A program made the translations under genes and the position numbers. From Escallonia rubra (lineage: Eukaryota > Streptophyta > Magnoliopsida > Escalloniales > Escalloniaceae), in NCBI GenBank assembly GCA_033065855.1, contig JAVXUO010002838.1:108215-172214 (forward strand): a DNA stretch of 64,000 nucleotides, in the 5' to 3' direction. The notes under the pieces were generated by a model. The model was given only the letters and a program-made list of their open reading frames with translations. It was not told the DNA's origin and did not search any database. This document shows, piece by piece, positions 46,759 to 58,439 of the stretch (position 1 is the stretch's first letter; the number at the start of each line of letters is the position of its first letter).

Positions 46759-48379
46759 GAATCGCGTTGACCCCGTTCCCAAGATCCCGTTCCCCAATCC
46801 CCGATACCCCGTTACCCGAGAGGGGCACAATCGACTCTCTCTCTCTCTCTCTCTCACACAGTCTCACCGGTGGACAGTGAACCGACCGGCGACAGATCCC
46901 ACCCACCAGCCACCTTAAACTTCAGTCCTTCACAACTTCACTCCCCTTCGCTCCTTCAGACAGGAGCTTCGAGCCTTCGACGACGACGAGGGAGTCACGA
47001 CAGAGTGACGCCGTGAGCGGTGAGCCCTGCCCATGACCGGACGACGACCTCCCGCAGTCCCGCGAGTCCCGCGACGCCCTTGAAGAACCAGATCTGAGAC
47101 TGTCAGACTGAGATCTTATCATCTTGGAGACTTGGATGCTGATAATATTGGGCTTATTTGAAATTTGTGGTATGAATCTAATCAGCACGCATGAAAGTAC
47201 TGTCTATATAACCCAAAATGATCTTCTGTTATTAGATTTCTGATCTCTCTTCCAACATCAAGCATTTGAACAAAAGCAGAAAACCTTTATGTAGACATTG
47301 AGTGGTTATTGCCTGTTTGCAGTTAGGGAGGCTTATTATGTGGTTTTTATCTGGAAATGTTTGTTGCTAATAACTTAACAACGAATAAAGCATACACAAA
47401 TAAAAAGAAGCGTAAAAAAAAAAAAATCACTTTATGTTGCAAATTGCAATTAACAGTTTCATTTATTTGTCCCTAAAGCTGAAATGTTGTAGCTATACAT
47501 ACTTTCAGCTAACGAAAAGAGTTGTGGAGTAAATAAATTTTGATGCAGAAATAGACTCACCCTTGTTTCATATAGTATGACCTTCGTCAAGGGGCCATTG
47601 CCGTGAAAATTAGACCAAGAACTTGCAAGCTAATACATTGACCAAAGCTAATTGCTAATTCAAATGGTCCGGATCATTGTTCGGGTCGTTATGCAACATG
47701 GGTCTTGAAGGTCTCCCGTCGACTGAAATTTGCAGATTTACTAAACGAGATAGTTAAGTCTAAACTGGTGTGTTTTTAAATCAGATGGAATGTGCTAGAT
47801 TGGGGTTGAAATTTCTTGGTACTATGTAGGTGTAAATGATTACTCAACAAACATTTGATGTGCTCCAGTTCTTCTTACATGGAGTTACATATGTTAACTT
47901 CCTTCAGTACGTGCTTCGCCAATAAGATTTTGGGGTTGCTGTACTTTCCGTTTATGGAACTACTACAATGAACAAAATTAGAAGGGTAGAATGAGTGATA
48001 TATTTATTTGGACATTAAGAATACAAAGACAACTACACTACTCGGTTAATAAATTAAGTATGGATACTACAAAGGTCGAACCTCAACGTCTCTAAATAAG
48101 CACCTTATTATTAGGTGTCAATTTTGTAGAACTGTACAAGCACAATTAGAAGTACTAATTAAGGAAAAAATAGTAATAATGTTGGCAACAAAAGTGAAAT
48201 ATTAAGGCAATGGAAATATTTTAATTTCTCATTCTCATTTTTTTCTCTCTTTTTATCAAATTAATACTTTTTGTATGCTTTAAAAGTGCACTTTGTTTTT
48301 AATATTATTTTAATAAAAAATTTGGTAACGGACATATAATTTTTGCACCCCCTGAAAAATATTCTTGGTTCCGCCCCTG
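46641..48379. mobile_element. Non-autonomous hAT transposon, 1,739 bp
   Basis: The ends are CAGGGGCGGA on the left and its complement TCCGCCCCTG on the right. GCGATGAT is duplicated perfectly on both sides (46633-46640 and 48380-48387). Subterminal GCACCCCCTGA and GCACCCCCTGAA also occur near both ends in opposite orientation. The interior has a (TA)n tract, a GC-rich gene-like stretch at about 46755-47100 with a CT run, and then AT-rich DNA. No transposase was found. Confidence 0.88.
46698..46755. repeat. (TA)n microsatellite inside the hAT element
   Basis: About 29 uninterrupted TA units. Confidence 0.9.
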
Positions 48380-48387
48380 GCGATGAT

Positions 48388-49360
48388 TGTTGAGGATCAG
48401 AATAGCCCTACAATTTTCTTTTGGTTTACAGATTAAAGTACAGAGTAAGTTATTTTTTAATTTCCTAGTTTAAGTTCCAAATTCCGAGTACAATTTATCT
48501 AAAATTACGTTTATTCTGAATTTTTCCTTCTTTTTTTCTAATTTTCAGTTAAAAAATCTTTAGTATACTCTAAATTTATTTTGATGGTGGACTCTAAAGC
48601 TCTCTTTTATTTTTACGTAGCATGACCTTGTTCGTCTTAGCAGTGAAACAAGGCTATTAATCTAGTTGTGCATGTAATTCAATATATATTTGCCTTAATA
48701 CTTTTATTTTTAACATCAATTAATATGATAACACCACAACTACTGATCTAAAATGTCAAGATACATGTGTGTATGTCCTCTTACAATGTATACTACGAAA
48801 TGAATGAGTAAAATTGATATGAAATAATAGTAATGAACGAAGTAATTTCAATAATGTTCACAAATATAAGTTTTTCATCCTATACATACGCATTGCATTA
48901 ATATTATACATACAAACTCAATGAAAGTTCATCAAGCATAATTTCTAACCCATGCCAGATCATTCATCGTGTACCAAGACATGTGTCATCAAAATAAACA
49001 AGAATTATTTTTTTTATCTGTGGCATGTGGTTTTCAAGAGTTAAAAACATTATAACAAGCCACTATTTTAGCAAACACAAAATAACACCTAAATTCATCA
49101 TAAATGTTGAAAAAAGAAGGTCTAGTTGAACTTGTGAATACTCTAACTCATTCATGTGGCGGTAAATGTAAATTTGCAATTATATGTAAAAGTTAGTAGA
49201 TGCGATAGCCGGTATACCTTAAAGAAATATTAAAAAAGAGCATGATAATACGTGGTCTTAGGAAGGGTTCTCCAAGGAGTAGCAACAATTAGAGTGTTTA
49301 TTTGATATTGATAAGTTTTGAGGTAGGTTTTCTTTAAAGGTAAAGAGAGGCTTAGTATCA
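48388..49360. other. AT-rich intergenic DNA, no gene seen
   Basis: Very AT-rich, short frames only. Confidence 0.5.
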
Positions 49361-49364
49361 TACT

Positions 49365-50090
49365 TATACGATTGGGTCAGATCCACTTCCACGTTGGTTG
49401 AATTCAATTCTTTTGCCATAAAAAGATACATTAGTAAAGTTTTAACCTCTTCAACAACTAAATATTAAAATTTGTAAAGAAATGTTATAATTTCGCCTCA
49501 CCTTTTTACAAGTATACAACACCCTTAATTTTGTAAATTTTATAAGGGTATTTTTGAGAATAATTTTTTAGCCATTTAATACATTAGGATCATTATATAC
49601 GGTGGGGCTAGATCTACACCCACTTTGCTTAAACTCATGCATCTTTGTCACTTAATGATGCATTAGTAAACTTTTAACTTTTTTAGCAGTAAATTGTTTA
49701 AATTTACTAAATTGTTTAAATTTACTAAAAAATCTTGTAGTTTAGCCTCATCTTTTTAAAAGTAAAAAATAACAATAGTTTTCGTAAACTTTTTATTGTT
49801 TAAAAAGGATATTTTTAATGAAGAAATGTTTAGCCATTTAATCCCTTGAAACTATTTTACATGATGGGGCCAGATCTTCATCCGTTTTGGTTATATTCGT
49901 AGTCCTTTGTCACTAAAAAATACATTAATGAACTTTTAACCTCTTTAACGATAAAATGCTTAAAGTTCAAAAAATGTTGCAACTTAGCCTCACATTTAAA
50001 AGTCATAAGCACCCTCAATATTTAGAAACCTTTCAAACTTAAAAAGAGTTTTTTAAGAAAAAAATGTTTAGTCATCTAACCCCTTGCATA
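49365..50090 (+). repeat. Three diverged tandem repeats of about 250 bp
   Basis: Each unit contains, in order, a (GGGTC/GGGGC)AGATC(C/T) phrase, a run like TTTGTCACTAA..ATACATTA, AACTTTTAACCTCTT, a TTAGCCTCA phrase and ATGTTTAG(C/T)CAT. Units start near 49370, 49600 and 49860. AT-rich and non-coding. Confidence 0.6.
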
Positions 50091-50397
50091 TCGAAACTTC
50101 AGAATTTTCAAGCTATAAAAAAATCATTTATCATTTGAGCTCAAATAAATTGGAGTCTTTATTGATTGTGTTTCAACTAATCCTCTTACTTATAAGAGTA
50201 AAATATACGAAGATAATAGCTGTATGAAGAATACGTTGTCATTCAAATATATGGTGTTTCGGGTTACAATAGATCATAGAAAGGCAATAATCATATGAAG
50301 AATATGTCGTCATGCAAATAAGGCTACGGACATATGATTATTTACTTGTCACGAACTCCATGTATAATTAGGAATGGAATAATGTAATGTTGCAATT

Positions 50398-51480
50398 CTT
50401 ATGCATTTAAGCATTTCTAAAAAACTCCAATTTTATGATTACTTTCTTGCACTAATATATGTCCGTACTTAAAATCTAGAATTAAACTTCAACTTGACGA
50501 TAGTTTTAATGTACTAATATGTTTGCATTGAAATCTATATATATGCACAATAATTCAATTTGTAGATGTGCATCAACATACAAATATGAAATACAAAATT
50601 AGCAAATGATTGAGTTTCTACCAAAAAATTCAATTCAGTTTAAGTATATTACACTTTTTGAAATTTATAGAAAACTCTGTTGTGTGCAAGTTGCTCTCTT
50701 AAGTCGAATTTGATAGAAAAGATGTAGTAGCTTTAAGGTACTTTAGTTTTAACGTGAATGAAGGCGGTAGGTTTTAATAGGAAGTTTTTTTGTAATCAAA
50801 GAGCATACATGAGTTCAAAGGTGATTTTATAGAATTTTCATAGATTTTTTTTTAATGAAAGTCGAAACAACTCTTGACTCTAATAAAAGTATATATTTCA
50901 AAAATAAGAAAAAAGGCTTGATATCCTAAGAGAAATAAAAAAACGCCTTTATTTTGTAGTAACACTTTAATTCAAAGTGGATATTCAATGGAAAAAAAGT
51001 TTTAAATGAAAAACACACCTAATCAGCACAAATCATATATGAAGACTTCAATTCAAAAGGGCACCTTAAGGGTAAAAAAATATATAACCATTTAACCCCG
51101 GTCAGAATTACATATGCATTAAAAATTCTCTAAAAATCTTCATTTTTACGATAGCTTCTTCCACCAATATGTCAGTATTTAAAATCTATAATTAAATTTC
51201 AGGTTTACGATAGTTTTAGTGTACTAATATGTTTGTATTACTGACTATATACATGTATTAATTTGAATCTGTAGCTTACGCATCAACAAACAAATATGAA
51301 ATACAAACTTAAAAGGATTGTGTTTCTGAATTTTTTTTCAATTTAGTGTAAGTATATTATATTTCTCTTAAAAGACCATAGATAACTCTATTCTTTGCAA
51401 TCAAATTCGATAGAAAGATGTAAAAACTCTACATCAGTTTAACTTTAACCTAAATGGAGGCGATATGCTTATGAGAAGTA
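50398..51480 (+). repeat. Diverged direct duplication of an AT-rich unit (about 50400-50760 and 51110-51480)
   Basis: Both halves share CGATAGTTTTA(A/G)TGTACTAA, ACAAATATGAAATACAAA and AAGTATATTA in the same order, about 710 bases apart. The repeated phrase AATTCAA..GGGTA..TTAA(T/G)GG recurs up to the start of the truncated RLP copy. Confidence 0.6.
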
Positions 51481-51683
51481 AAAAACATTCTTGTTTTAAA
51501 TGATACTCTTATTTAAAAAGAGTATTTAATTCAAAAAGTAAAAAAAAAAAAAAACCTGTAATTCTAACAAAAGCATAAATTTCAATAAGTGTATTTTAAG
51601 GAAAGAAGTTTGATAAGCTACGAGAAGTAAAAAACACCATCACTTTTTAATAGCATTCTAATTCAATAAGGGTACTTAATGGA

Positions 51684-53585
51684 CGTTAGATGTTCTTCAA
51701 ATGTTTTTCGGGTGCGGTATTAATAGCTTGCGTGACCTGGATCTTGGAAATTGTTCAATTAGTGGTCCACTCCCCAAGTCTTTGGGAAGATTGTCGTCGT
51801 TAAACTCATTGGGCTTGGCTAATAATCAGTTCAAGGGAACTCTTCCAGAGAGTATTGGACAACTCTCGAAATTAAAGTCATTGGAGTTGGTTGGTAATCA
51901 GTTCTATGGAACTCTTCCAGAGAGTATTGGACAACTCTCGAAATTAGAAGTACTTCGGATTGATGATAACATGTTGGAAGGAGTTGTCTCTGAAGTTCAT
52001 TTTGCCAATTTGTCAAACCTGAGAGTTTTTTTTATGGGGATAACAACCCTTTGATTTTGCAAGTCAGTCCCAAGTGGAGTCCCCCTTTCCAACTTGAAAC
52101 ATTGAGTCTGCTATCTTGGCGTCGCGTACCAAAATTTCCCAATTGGCTTCAAGCACAGCAAAGGCTGACCCTTTTAGATCTATCATCTACTAGAATATCT
52201 GATATTGTTCCCACTTGGTTTTGCAACTTGTCTTCTCAGTTCTCTTATCTAAATCTCTCTCACAACCAACTTCATGGAGTGATTCCATCCATTCCGAAAG
52301 CCGAGCTTTCCTACTTGAACAACAACAGATTCAGTGGTTCGTTACCACGTCTCCCTCCTAACGTAGGCGAGCTAGATCTTTCCAATAATTTGTTTATAGG
52401 AAACCTCTCTCACTTCTTGTGTGGCAGCACCGACAAACCAAACCAATTAAGCATCCTTCATTTGGGAGATAATCTTTTATCAGGAGATATTCCTGATTGT
52501 TGGATGAACTGGCCGTACTTGATAGTTGTAGCACGGGAAAACAACAAATTTAAGGGGAACATACCAAGCTCCATGGGTTATCTTAGAGAGCTGCAATCGT
52601 TGCACTTGCGCAACAACAGGCTCAACGGAGAAGTACCTATCGCTCTACAGAACTGCAAGGAGTTGATGGTAATTGACCTAAGTCAGAATGAGTTTGCGGG
52701 AGCACAACATCTTGGATGGGGAAAAGGCTTCCGAATCTAATTTCGCTAGACCTTCGTTCGAATAAATTTAGCGGTCAAATTCCTTCTGACATTTGCCACC
52801 TCAATTCTCTTCAAATCTTAGACCTTGCAAACAACAATTTGTCGGGTGAGATACCAAGGTGTATGGGAAATTTTACCGCCATGGCTACAAAAATAAGTAT
52901 TGGAGGCATGATTTCATATGGAGGCGACAATTCATACTCACGTTATGGTAGTGCGTTTTTGGAGGATGATTATGTGGTGACAAAAGGAAGCGAATTACAA
53001 TATGATGGGACTCTGTTTCTTGTAAAAAGTATGGACCTTTCAAGCAACAGTTTATCAGGAGAGATACCGAAAGAACTCTCCAGTTTGGTGGGGCTGAAAT
53101 CACTCAATCTGTCAAGAAATTGTCTCACAGGAATGATACCAAAAAAGATCGGTGACATGAAGTTATTGGAATCTCTTGATTTCTCAAGAAACCGACTCTC
53201 GGGTGAAATTCCTTCAAGCATTTCGAGTCTAACTTTTTTGAGCTATCTAAATTTGTCGTTCAACAATTTGTCAGGACTGATTCCAACAAGCACCGAACTC
53301 CAAAGCTTTAATGCTTCTTGCTTTATAGGCAACAAACTTTACGGACCCCCAACAAGCAAGGACTGCACTGTCAATGGTGTAACGCCTGATAATCGAAATG
53401 AAGAAGGTAAAGGTGATAGACCAGAAGTGGACTGGTTTTACTTGTGCATGGCATTAGGATTTGCAGTAGGTTTTTGGGCCGTCTGTGGTTCTATACTCTT
53501 CATCCGGTCCTGGAGGCATGCCTACTTTCATTTCTTAGAGATCATATGGTGTAGACTATGTATTGCTTTTGGAATGCGTCGTTAA
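51684..53585 (+). pseudogene. 5'-truncated, frameshifted LRR receptor-like protein
   Basis: Homology to the intact copy starts abruptly near 51684, at the position equal to residue 373 of that protein. It continues to the C-terminal end GMRR and stop at 53585. Three frames are needed: 51701-52054, 52051-52740 and 52716-53585. The first shift is in a T run near 52035; the second is a one-base loss near 52698, where the intact copy reads GAGTTTTGTGG. No signal peptide, N-terminal cap or first LRRs. Relative to the intact copy it has one extra 24-residue LRR (NQF.GTLPESIGQLSKL occurs twice, a 72-base duplication at about 51830-51945). The island, membrane helix and tail are still well conserved, so inactivation looks recent. 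Confidence 0.85.
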
Positions 53586-54705
53586 ATCTGAGAGGTACAA
53601 GTGGTATTGCACGTGAATATTAATGCTTGATTATTGTTAAAATAAAATCATGTTGAAGTTGCTATCATCTTTCCTCAACTTCTATGTGTCTGAAAGTTTA
53701 GTTCAAAATACCAACTTGTTCAATTTCCTATTTTCAACATCGTTAAGAATGCAGATCTAGTTAAATTAATCTTCTTCTGACAACAGAAGAAATGAATCAG
53801 AATGACTTACATACAACATACTGCTTAAATCCTTGGGTGAAAGAATGTTGAGCAATGACATGTCGGCTAGTTATATGTCTATCATTTTTTTCAGTTCATG
53901 CTTCGAATCTTGACCCTATAAATAAGTGAAGAGTCACTAGTTAGCAGATTATACACCAGGCTGGAAAATTCTTGGTACGCCATAGAGTTAAAGCTTCTCT
54001 CCTACTATCATAATCATTTTCCTTTGCCTCTTTCATATGGTTGGACCTTTATAGGAAAAGCTTGATAAAAAAAGAGCTCTACCCCCTTTCGATCTTTCTA
54101 AGAGAAACAACCTCGACTCAACTAATAGATAAAAGAGTTGCTTGTGGCTATGCCCCGCCGACAGACCAAGTATTTAAAATAAAATAAAATTGAGTGTAAT
54201 CTATATCAAAGAAGAAAGGCATAAGAGAATAGGATGTAGTTGATCAAACTTTTAATGAATGACAGCCTTCTCAGCATAGGTTGAGCATGCTCTCTCTTTG
54301 CCACATCATGCAGTTGGCAGAAGAGCTAGCACTTCTATGATTTCGCTGGACTGCGATTTAAAGAAGCTTCTCAAGTGACTTTTTGAACTACATTGATGGA
54401 ACTTTTTGTAACTTTGAGAATGTGTTGAAATTCAAAATGTAGCCCATATTTTACTCCTGAACAGACTTGACACAGCACAAAGTTCGTACTCGTGTGGGAA
54501 TCTCATCAATGGATGCAGTTGGGCCCAAATTTTGGTAAATTGCAGCTTTATGCATCAAAGAACCACGGGTAGACGAAGGAATTCCACTTCTTCAAAGTCA
54601 ATTTGAGCGAAATGGGCTCCGGTATATGTTCCAACATAACTTGCTTAATTCAGATTTTTTTATAGATCATATAAAACATCAGATTAAGAATGAAAAATCG
54701 CTTGC
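53586..54705. other. DNA between the truncated RLP and the CYCLOPS-like exon
   Basis: No supported gene. A 34-codon minus-strand stretch near 54440-54560 (MHKAAIYQNLGPTASIDE...) could be an exon of something, but I cannot assign it. Confidence 0.35.
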
Positions 54706-54885
54706 CTCTCCATTTGTTAACCAACTTTTGAAGAGCTCCTCACTATCAGTACGGCAGTTATGAGAAAGATTCTTGAAACCCAACATCTCCATGGTCGGCA
54801 CTCCAATCGATCCCTCCATCAAGGATTTTAAGAACAACTCTTCGCTTGTGTTTCTATAGAAGTCCGAGTAGCCTCTTCCTTCCAT
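54706..54885 (-). pseudogene. First exon of a CYCLOPS/IPD3-like gene, isolated
   Basis: Read on the minus strand from ATG 54885, the exon encodes 60 residues starting MEGRGYSDFYRNTSEELFLK, then TMEMLGFKNLSHNC and TDSEELFKSWLTNGE. This matches the conserved N-terminus of CYCLOPS/IPD3, the nuclear coiled-coil transcription factor phosphorylated by CCaMK in root symbiosis. The exon ends in phase at GE and is followed by GCAAGC, a possible GC-type donor; there is no GT in that place. Two residues expected before PTMEM (VP) are missing. I see none of the later exons, such as the nuclear signal or C-terminal coiled coil, in the roughly 9 kb downstream on this strand before the intact RLP gene. It may be a relic, or a gene with a very long first intron. 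Confidence 0.75.
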
Positions 54886-57575
54886 CTCCAATATACCCTT
54901 TCCTGTTTCACCCTTCTGAACTCCTTGAGACCGAAACAAACTCAAATTCTGCTGGAGTCTATACCCTTGTTTCCATCTTTGAGACTTTGACCATAATAAG
55001 CAAAGAAAAAAGGAAGGGACAATCAACAACCTCTCCTACTATCAGCCAAACACAAGAAGGAAGCCACCAACTAAAAGAAGAACTTAGGACCTCAGGTTTA
55101 CAACTATAAACCAAACAGGAATTGCGGGTCAGAAAATTTCTCACACTCTTCACCTTGTCCAATCAACAGAAAATAGAACCTCTATAGCACACAAAACATC
55201 TGACCAATAAAGCTCAAACCTTCAGCCTTCAAACCCCAAGAAATGTGATAAGGAAAGAAAGCCTCTGCTGTGTTGAAAATGCGTAAAGATACGCATATTC
55301 TTTTCGGTGTGGACAATTTTCAAACAATTGGTGGCCACCACGAACAAATATAAATCGAAGGAATCTGTGACCAAGAAATTGGTTAAGATTCCTTTCATCC
55401 ACATTTGTCTTTTCCGGGAAAATTTTACGCGGCAATACTTAAATGTCTACGTTGAAGGTCTACAGTTAATCCGATTTCGAAGAAAAACTAGTAGAGCGTG
55501 TGTATGTGTGTTTGTGTGTGTGTGTGTACACATACTTAAATGTCTACGTTGAAGGTCGTAAACAAACAAACAATTTTTAAGTAAAAAATGGAGGTGTGAA
55601 AAAGACTTGCGCCATATTTCTTATTTAAAAATAGTAGCCGTTGGGCAGGCGTTTTCAGCAAGTACACATTCTACAAACAATTATTAAATAGTAAAAGGAA
55701 AAACGTATTGGCAATTTTTGGTAAATTGATATGCATGGTTGTACCTTGTGCTTACGTTATTACAAGTATTGTAGCGGCCGATACCTTCTTTTCCCTCTTA
55801 AGACTTGTTTATTACTAAAAATAGTGTTTTGGCAGAAAAAATTGATTCGGGGGGCCGTTGATTCCGCTACATGCATGCAGTTGGGAATGGTGAAGAGAGG
55901 GAGACACTCATCTGAGTTTTTCCTTACCAGGCTCATGCCTCGACTCTTTTTAGGGTTCAGATCATCTCGACTCATAGATCAACAAACTCAAATTGGTCTT
56001 GATGTTATCACCCGTTTATCATCTTCTGAATTTGGCTTAAACGTTAAGGCATCGTTCATAAGCGAACTTTCTACTATATACATATTTAAAAATATCTTTG
56101 AAGCCTCTGTACAGACAAAAACACCTTTCTCATTTTCCTCCGTTATCATTAAGCTAGGATCCAATAATTTAATGCATCTCCATCAACTTAAGCATGAATC
56201 ATATGAGGCTCAAGCTATTATATCCACCTTTAAACTAGAATAATTGGGCCTAAGCTGCATAAATATCCAGCATAGGCAACAAATAGTGAGTCATCTTCAT
56301 AATTAATTTAATCATTAAGTTGGAGCAGCTGGGGAATTATTGATCCTTATAGTCATAGGTGTGCAACTTGCTAAATAAGTATTTTATGAAGAGTGAAAAG
56401 TAGTGAATGAGACATTCCAAACAAAACCTAATCTTTTTTTAATTTGTCTGTGGAGAATAATGCTACTATAAATTTCCATCTTTGACTGACAATTTGTCAA
56501 ATAAGGAAGGGTTAACTTCATAAACACAAATCTAAACTTGTGACCCACAATTATGTTTTGGTAAACCTTTTCTTGTACCCTTTCTCCCTAATGTAACCAA
56601 CCATCCACGTAAAAAGATACGTATCAAGTTTCAGTATAGGGTTTTGACTGTGTAAGGTCAAGGTCGATGGTTTCTTTTTTTTTTTTTTTTTTCTGGGTTT
56701 TGATGATAGAAATATTATTAGTGAATAAAAATGCATTACATGGCTATCCCAGCCTTATGGTACATTCATATGCATGTATCATTACAACACTATATTCGAC
56801 ATGTGTATTAAGCACACATAATACTTTTTGATTTGCGTACTAGTCTCGAATACAACTATACTAATCAGCCTCAAATAGCCTGTACAAATCAACTTCCCCT
56901 TCACGAGATCCATGTGCTATCGTGGTTGTTTGGAAACAATCCATGGAGATGTTGGTCCTCGCACAACACTCAAATTTTGCTAGAGATTTCGCTTCAGCCA
57001 ATTGATTTTTTGGTGCTAGTGTGACGCTGCAATCATTGACATTGTTCTCTTACACAACTTAGATCATAAAAGGATGCTGCTGCTACTCTGCAGACTTCAT
57101 CAAGTCCTGCATTATGTTTTATTGAACGTAATGAGTCAGTGCAAATCATTATCCGTCAAAGCTCATGCTGGTACGACCATATGCATGCTTGTAGAAGCAT
57201 ATTCGTTTATGCCATGAAAGGGTCTAATACAATAAAAGAGTAGACAAATGAACCCCATTCTTTGTCCTTGATGATTGCGGGTACAAAGACTTGCTCTGTT
57301 TCCTGTGCATTAAATTTGCAGCATATGAAAATGGAATGCCCACTTGCATTTGGGGTAGCATTGGGTTATAGATTAAAGAACGAAATGATTCTTAATGTTC
57401 CAGACTTCGGCACATGAGATTTTGTGAATTCTTTTCAAAGCATTCATCTGCGTGTTACTGCATTGTGATTAAGTTCTTTCAAGATGTAATGCATTATTGT
57501 ATTAATTTAGAGTATGTAAGAGAAATTTTGGCACACTCTATTTGTATCAATTAATGAGTTTAAGCCCATGTCATC
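54886..57575. other. Upstream of the CYCLOPS-like exon and intergenic DNA
   Basis: No gene recognised. It contains a short GT-rich run near 55510-55527 flanked by two copies of ACTTAAATGTCTACGTTGAA (around 55437 and 55534), and a long T run at 56673-56692 that could be a retroposon tail on the minus strand. Confidence 0.4.
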
Positions 57576-57775
57576 TGGGGTTGTACTAAGAGCACATCAA
57601 CAAGTTTTATACTAAACCACCGCGAAGGATTGGCATGGTAATCAAAGATGCTTACTCCCTTCTTTGAGTCCCTGCTTTCAAACGTTGAGAGTCAGGAGAT
57701 ATATCGTTCAAATAGAGAATTTATTCTCGATTCACGCTAAAGCAAGCGAATAAACTCAAGTTGCATGCCCTCCAC
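57576..57775 (+). repeat. 200-bp direct repeat, copy 1
   Basis: About 98 percent identical to 58240-58439 (four differences by eye). Begins TGGGGTTGTACTAAGAGCA and ends GCCCTCCAC. Confidence 0.9.
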
Positions 57776-58239
57776 CATCAACATGAACAAATTGGTTTTT
57801 ATACCCTTCAGCTAAGTCTTTGCCCCAAACTAGGTGGGGCTGGCTACAAAATCGTTTCCTTCTTTTCTAGCCTATCCCAAGTAATTTTCCCTCATAAATG
57901 ATATCCTCTGACTAAAGTACACTAAATTTCTCTCTATCCCTTCGTATATTGCACTTGCAAAAGAATGACTAGAAGGCAGAGATACAATCCCAAACACAAA
58001 GCAAAGTATTGCAAAGCATAATTAAGGCATGATTACCAAGAAGGCAAGAATAGTTTTTTGGCTCTCAAGTTTGAGCAAGTGCTGCCACAGTGTTGTATGA
58101 TTACCAAGTACATGCTAGCTGTCTTTCGTTCTGATATATTTGTTGCATGTATATGTTAATAATGACTGACCTAGAATCATTTATCCTCCTGATGGAATAG
58201 GAATGATACACGTGTAAGACGTCAGCATGCTAGGTCTTT

Positions 58240-58439
58240 TGGGGTTGTACTAAGAGCAAATCAACAAGTTTTATACTGAACCACCGCGAAGGATTGGCAT
58301 GGTAATCAAAGATGCTTACTCCCTTCTTTGAGTCCCTGCTTTCAAACGTTGAGAGTCAGGAGATATATCGTTCAAATAGAGAATTTATTCTCGATTCACG
58401 CTAAAGCAAGCGACTAAACTCAAGTTGAATGCCCTCCAC
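58240..58439 (+). repeat. 200-bp direct repeat, copy 2
   Basis: Partner of 57576-57775, separated from it by 464 bases of unique AT-rich sequence. Confidence 0.9.

Noticed and set aside
46640-46906. Minus-strand frames with isoleucine-tyrosine runs
   Set aside because: Translation of the (TA)n microsatellite inside the hAT element.
54440-54600. Minus-strand stretch MHKAAIYQNLGPTASIDE as a second CYCLOPS exon
   Set aside because: It does not resemble the CYCLOPS region that should follow exon 1, and splice sites are not convincing.
55731-56243. 170-codon plus-strand frame
   Set aside because: No domain, ordinary AT-rich composition and no splice or homology support. Probably chance.
56673-56760. 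T run as the tail of a minus-strand LINE or SINE
   Set aside because: No target duplication, no polymerase III boxes and no reverse-transcriptase sequence were found.
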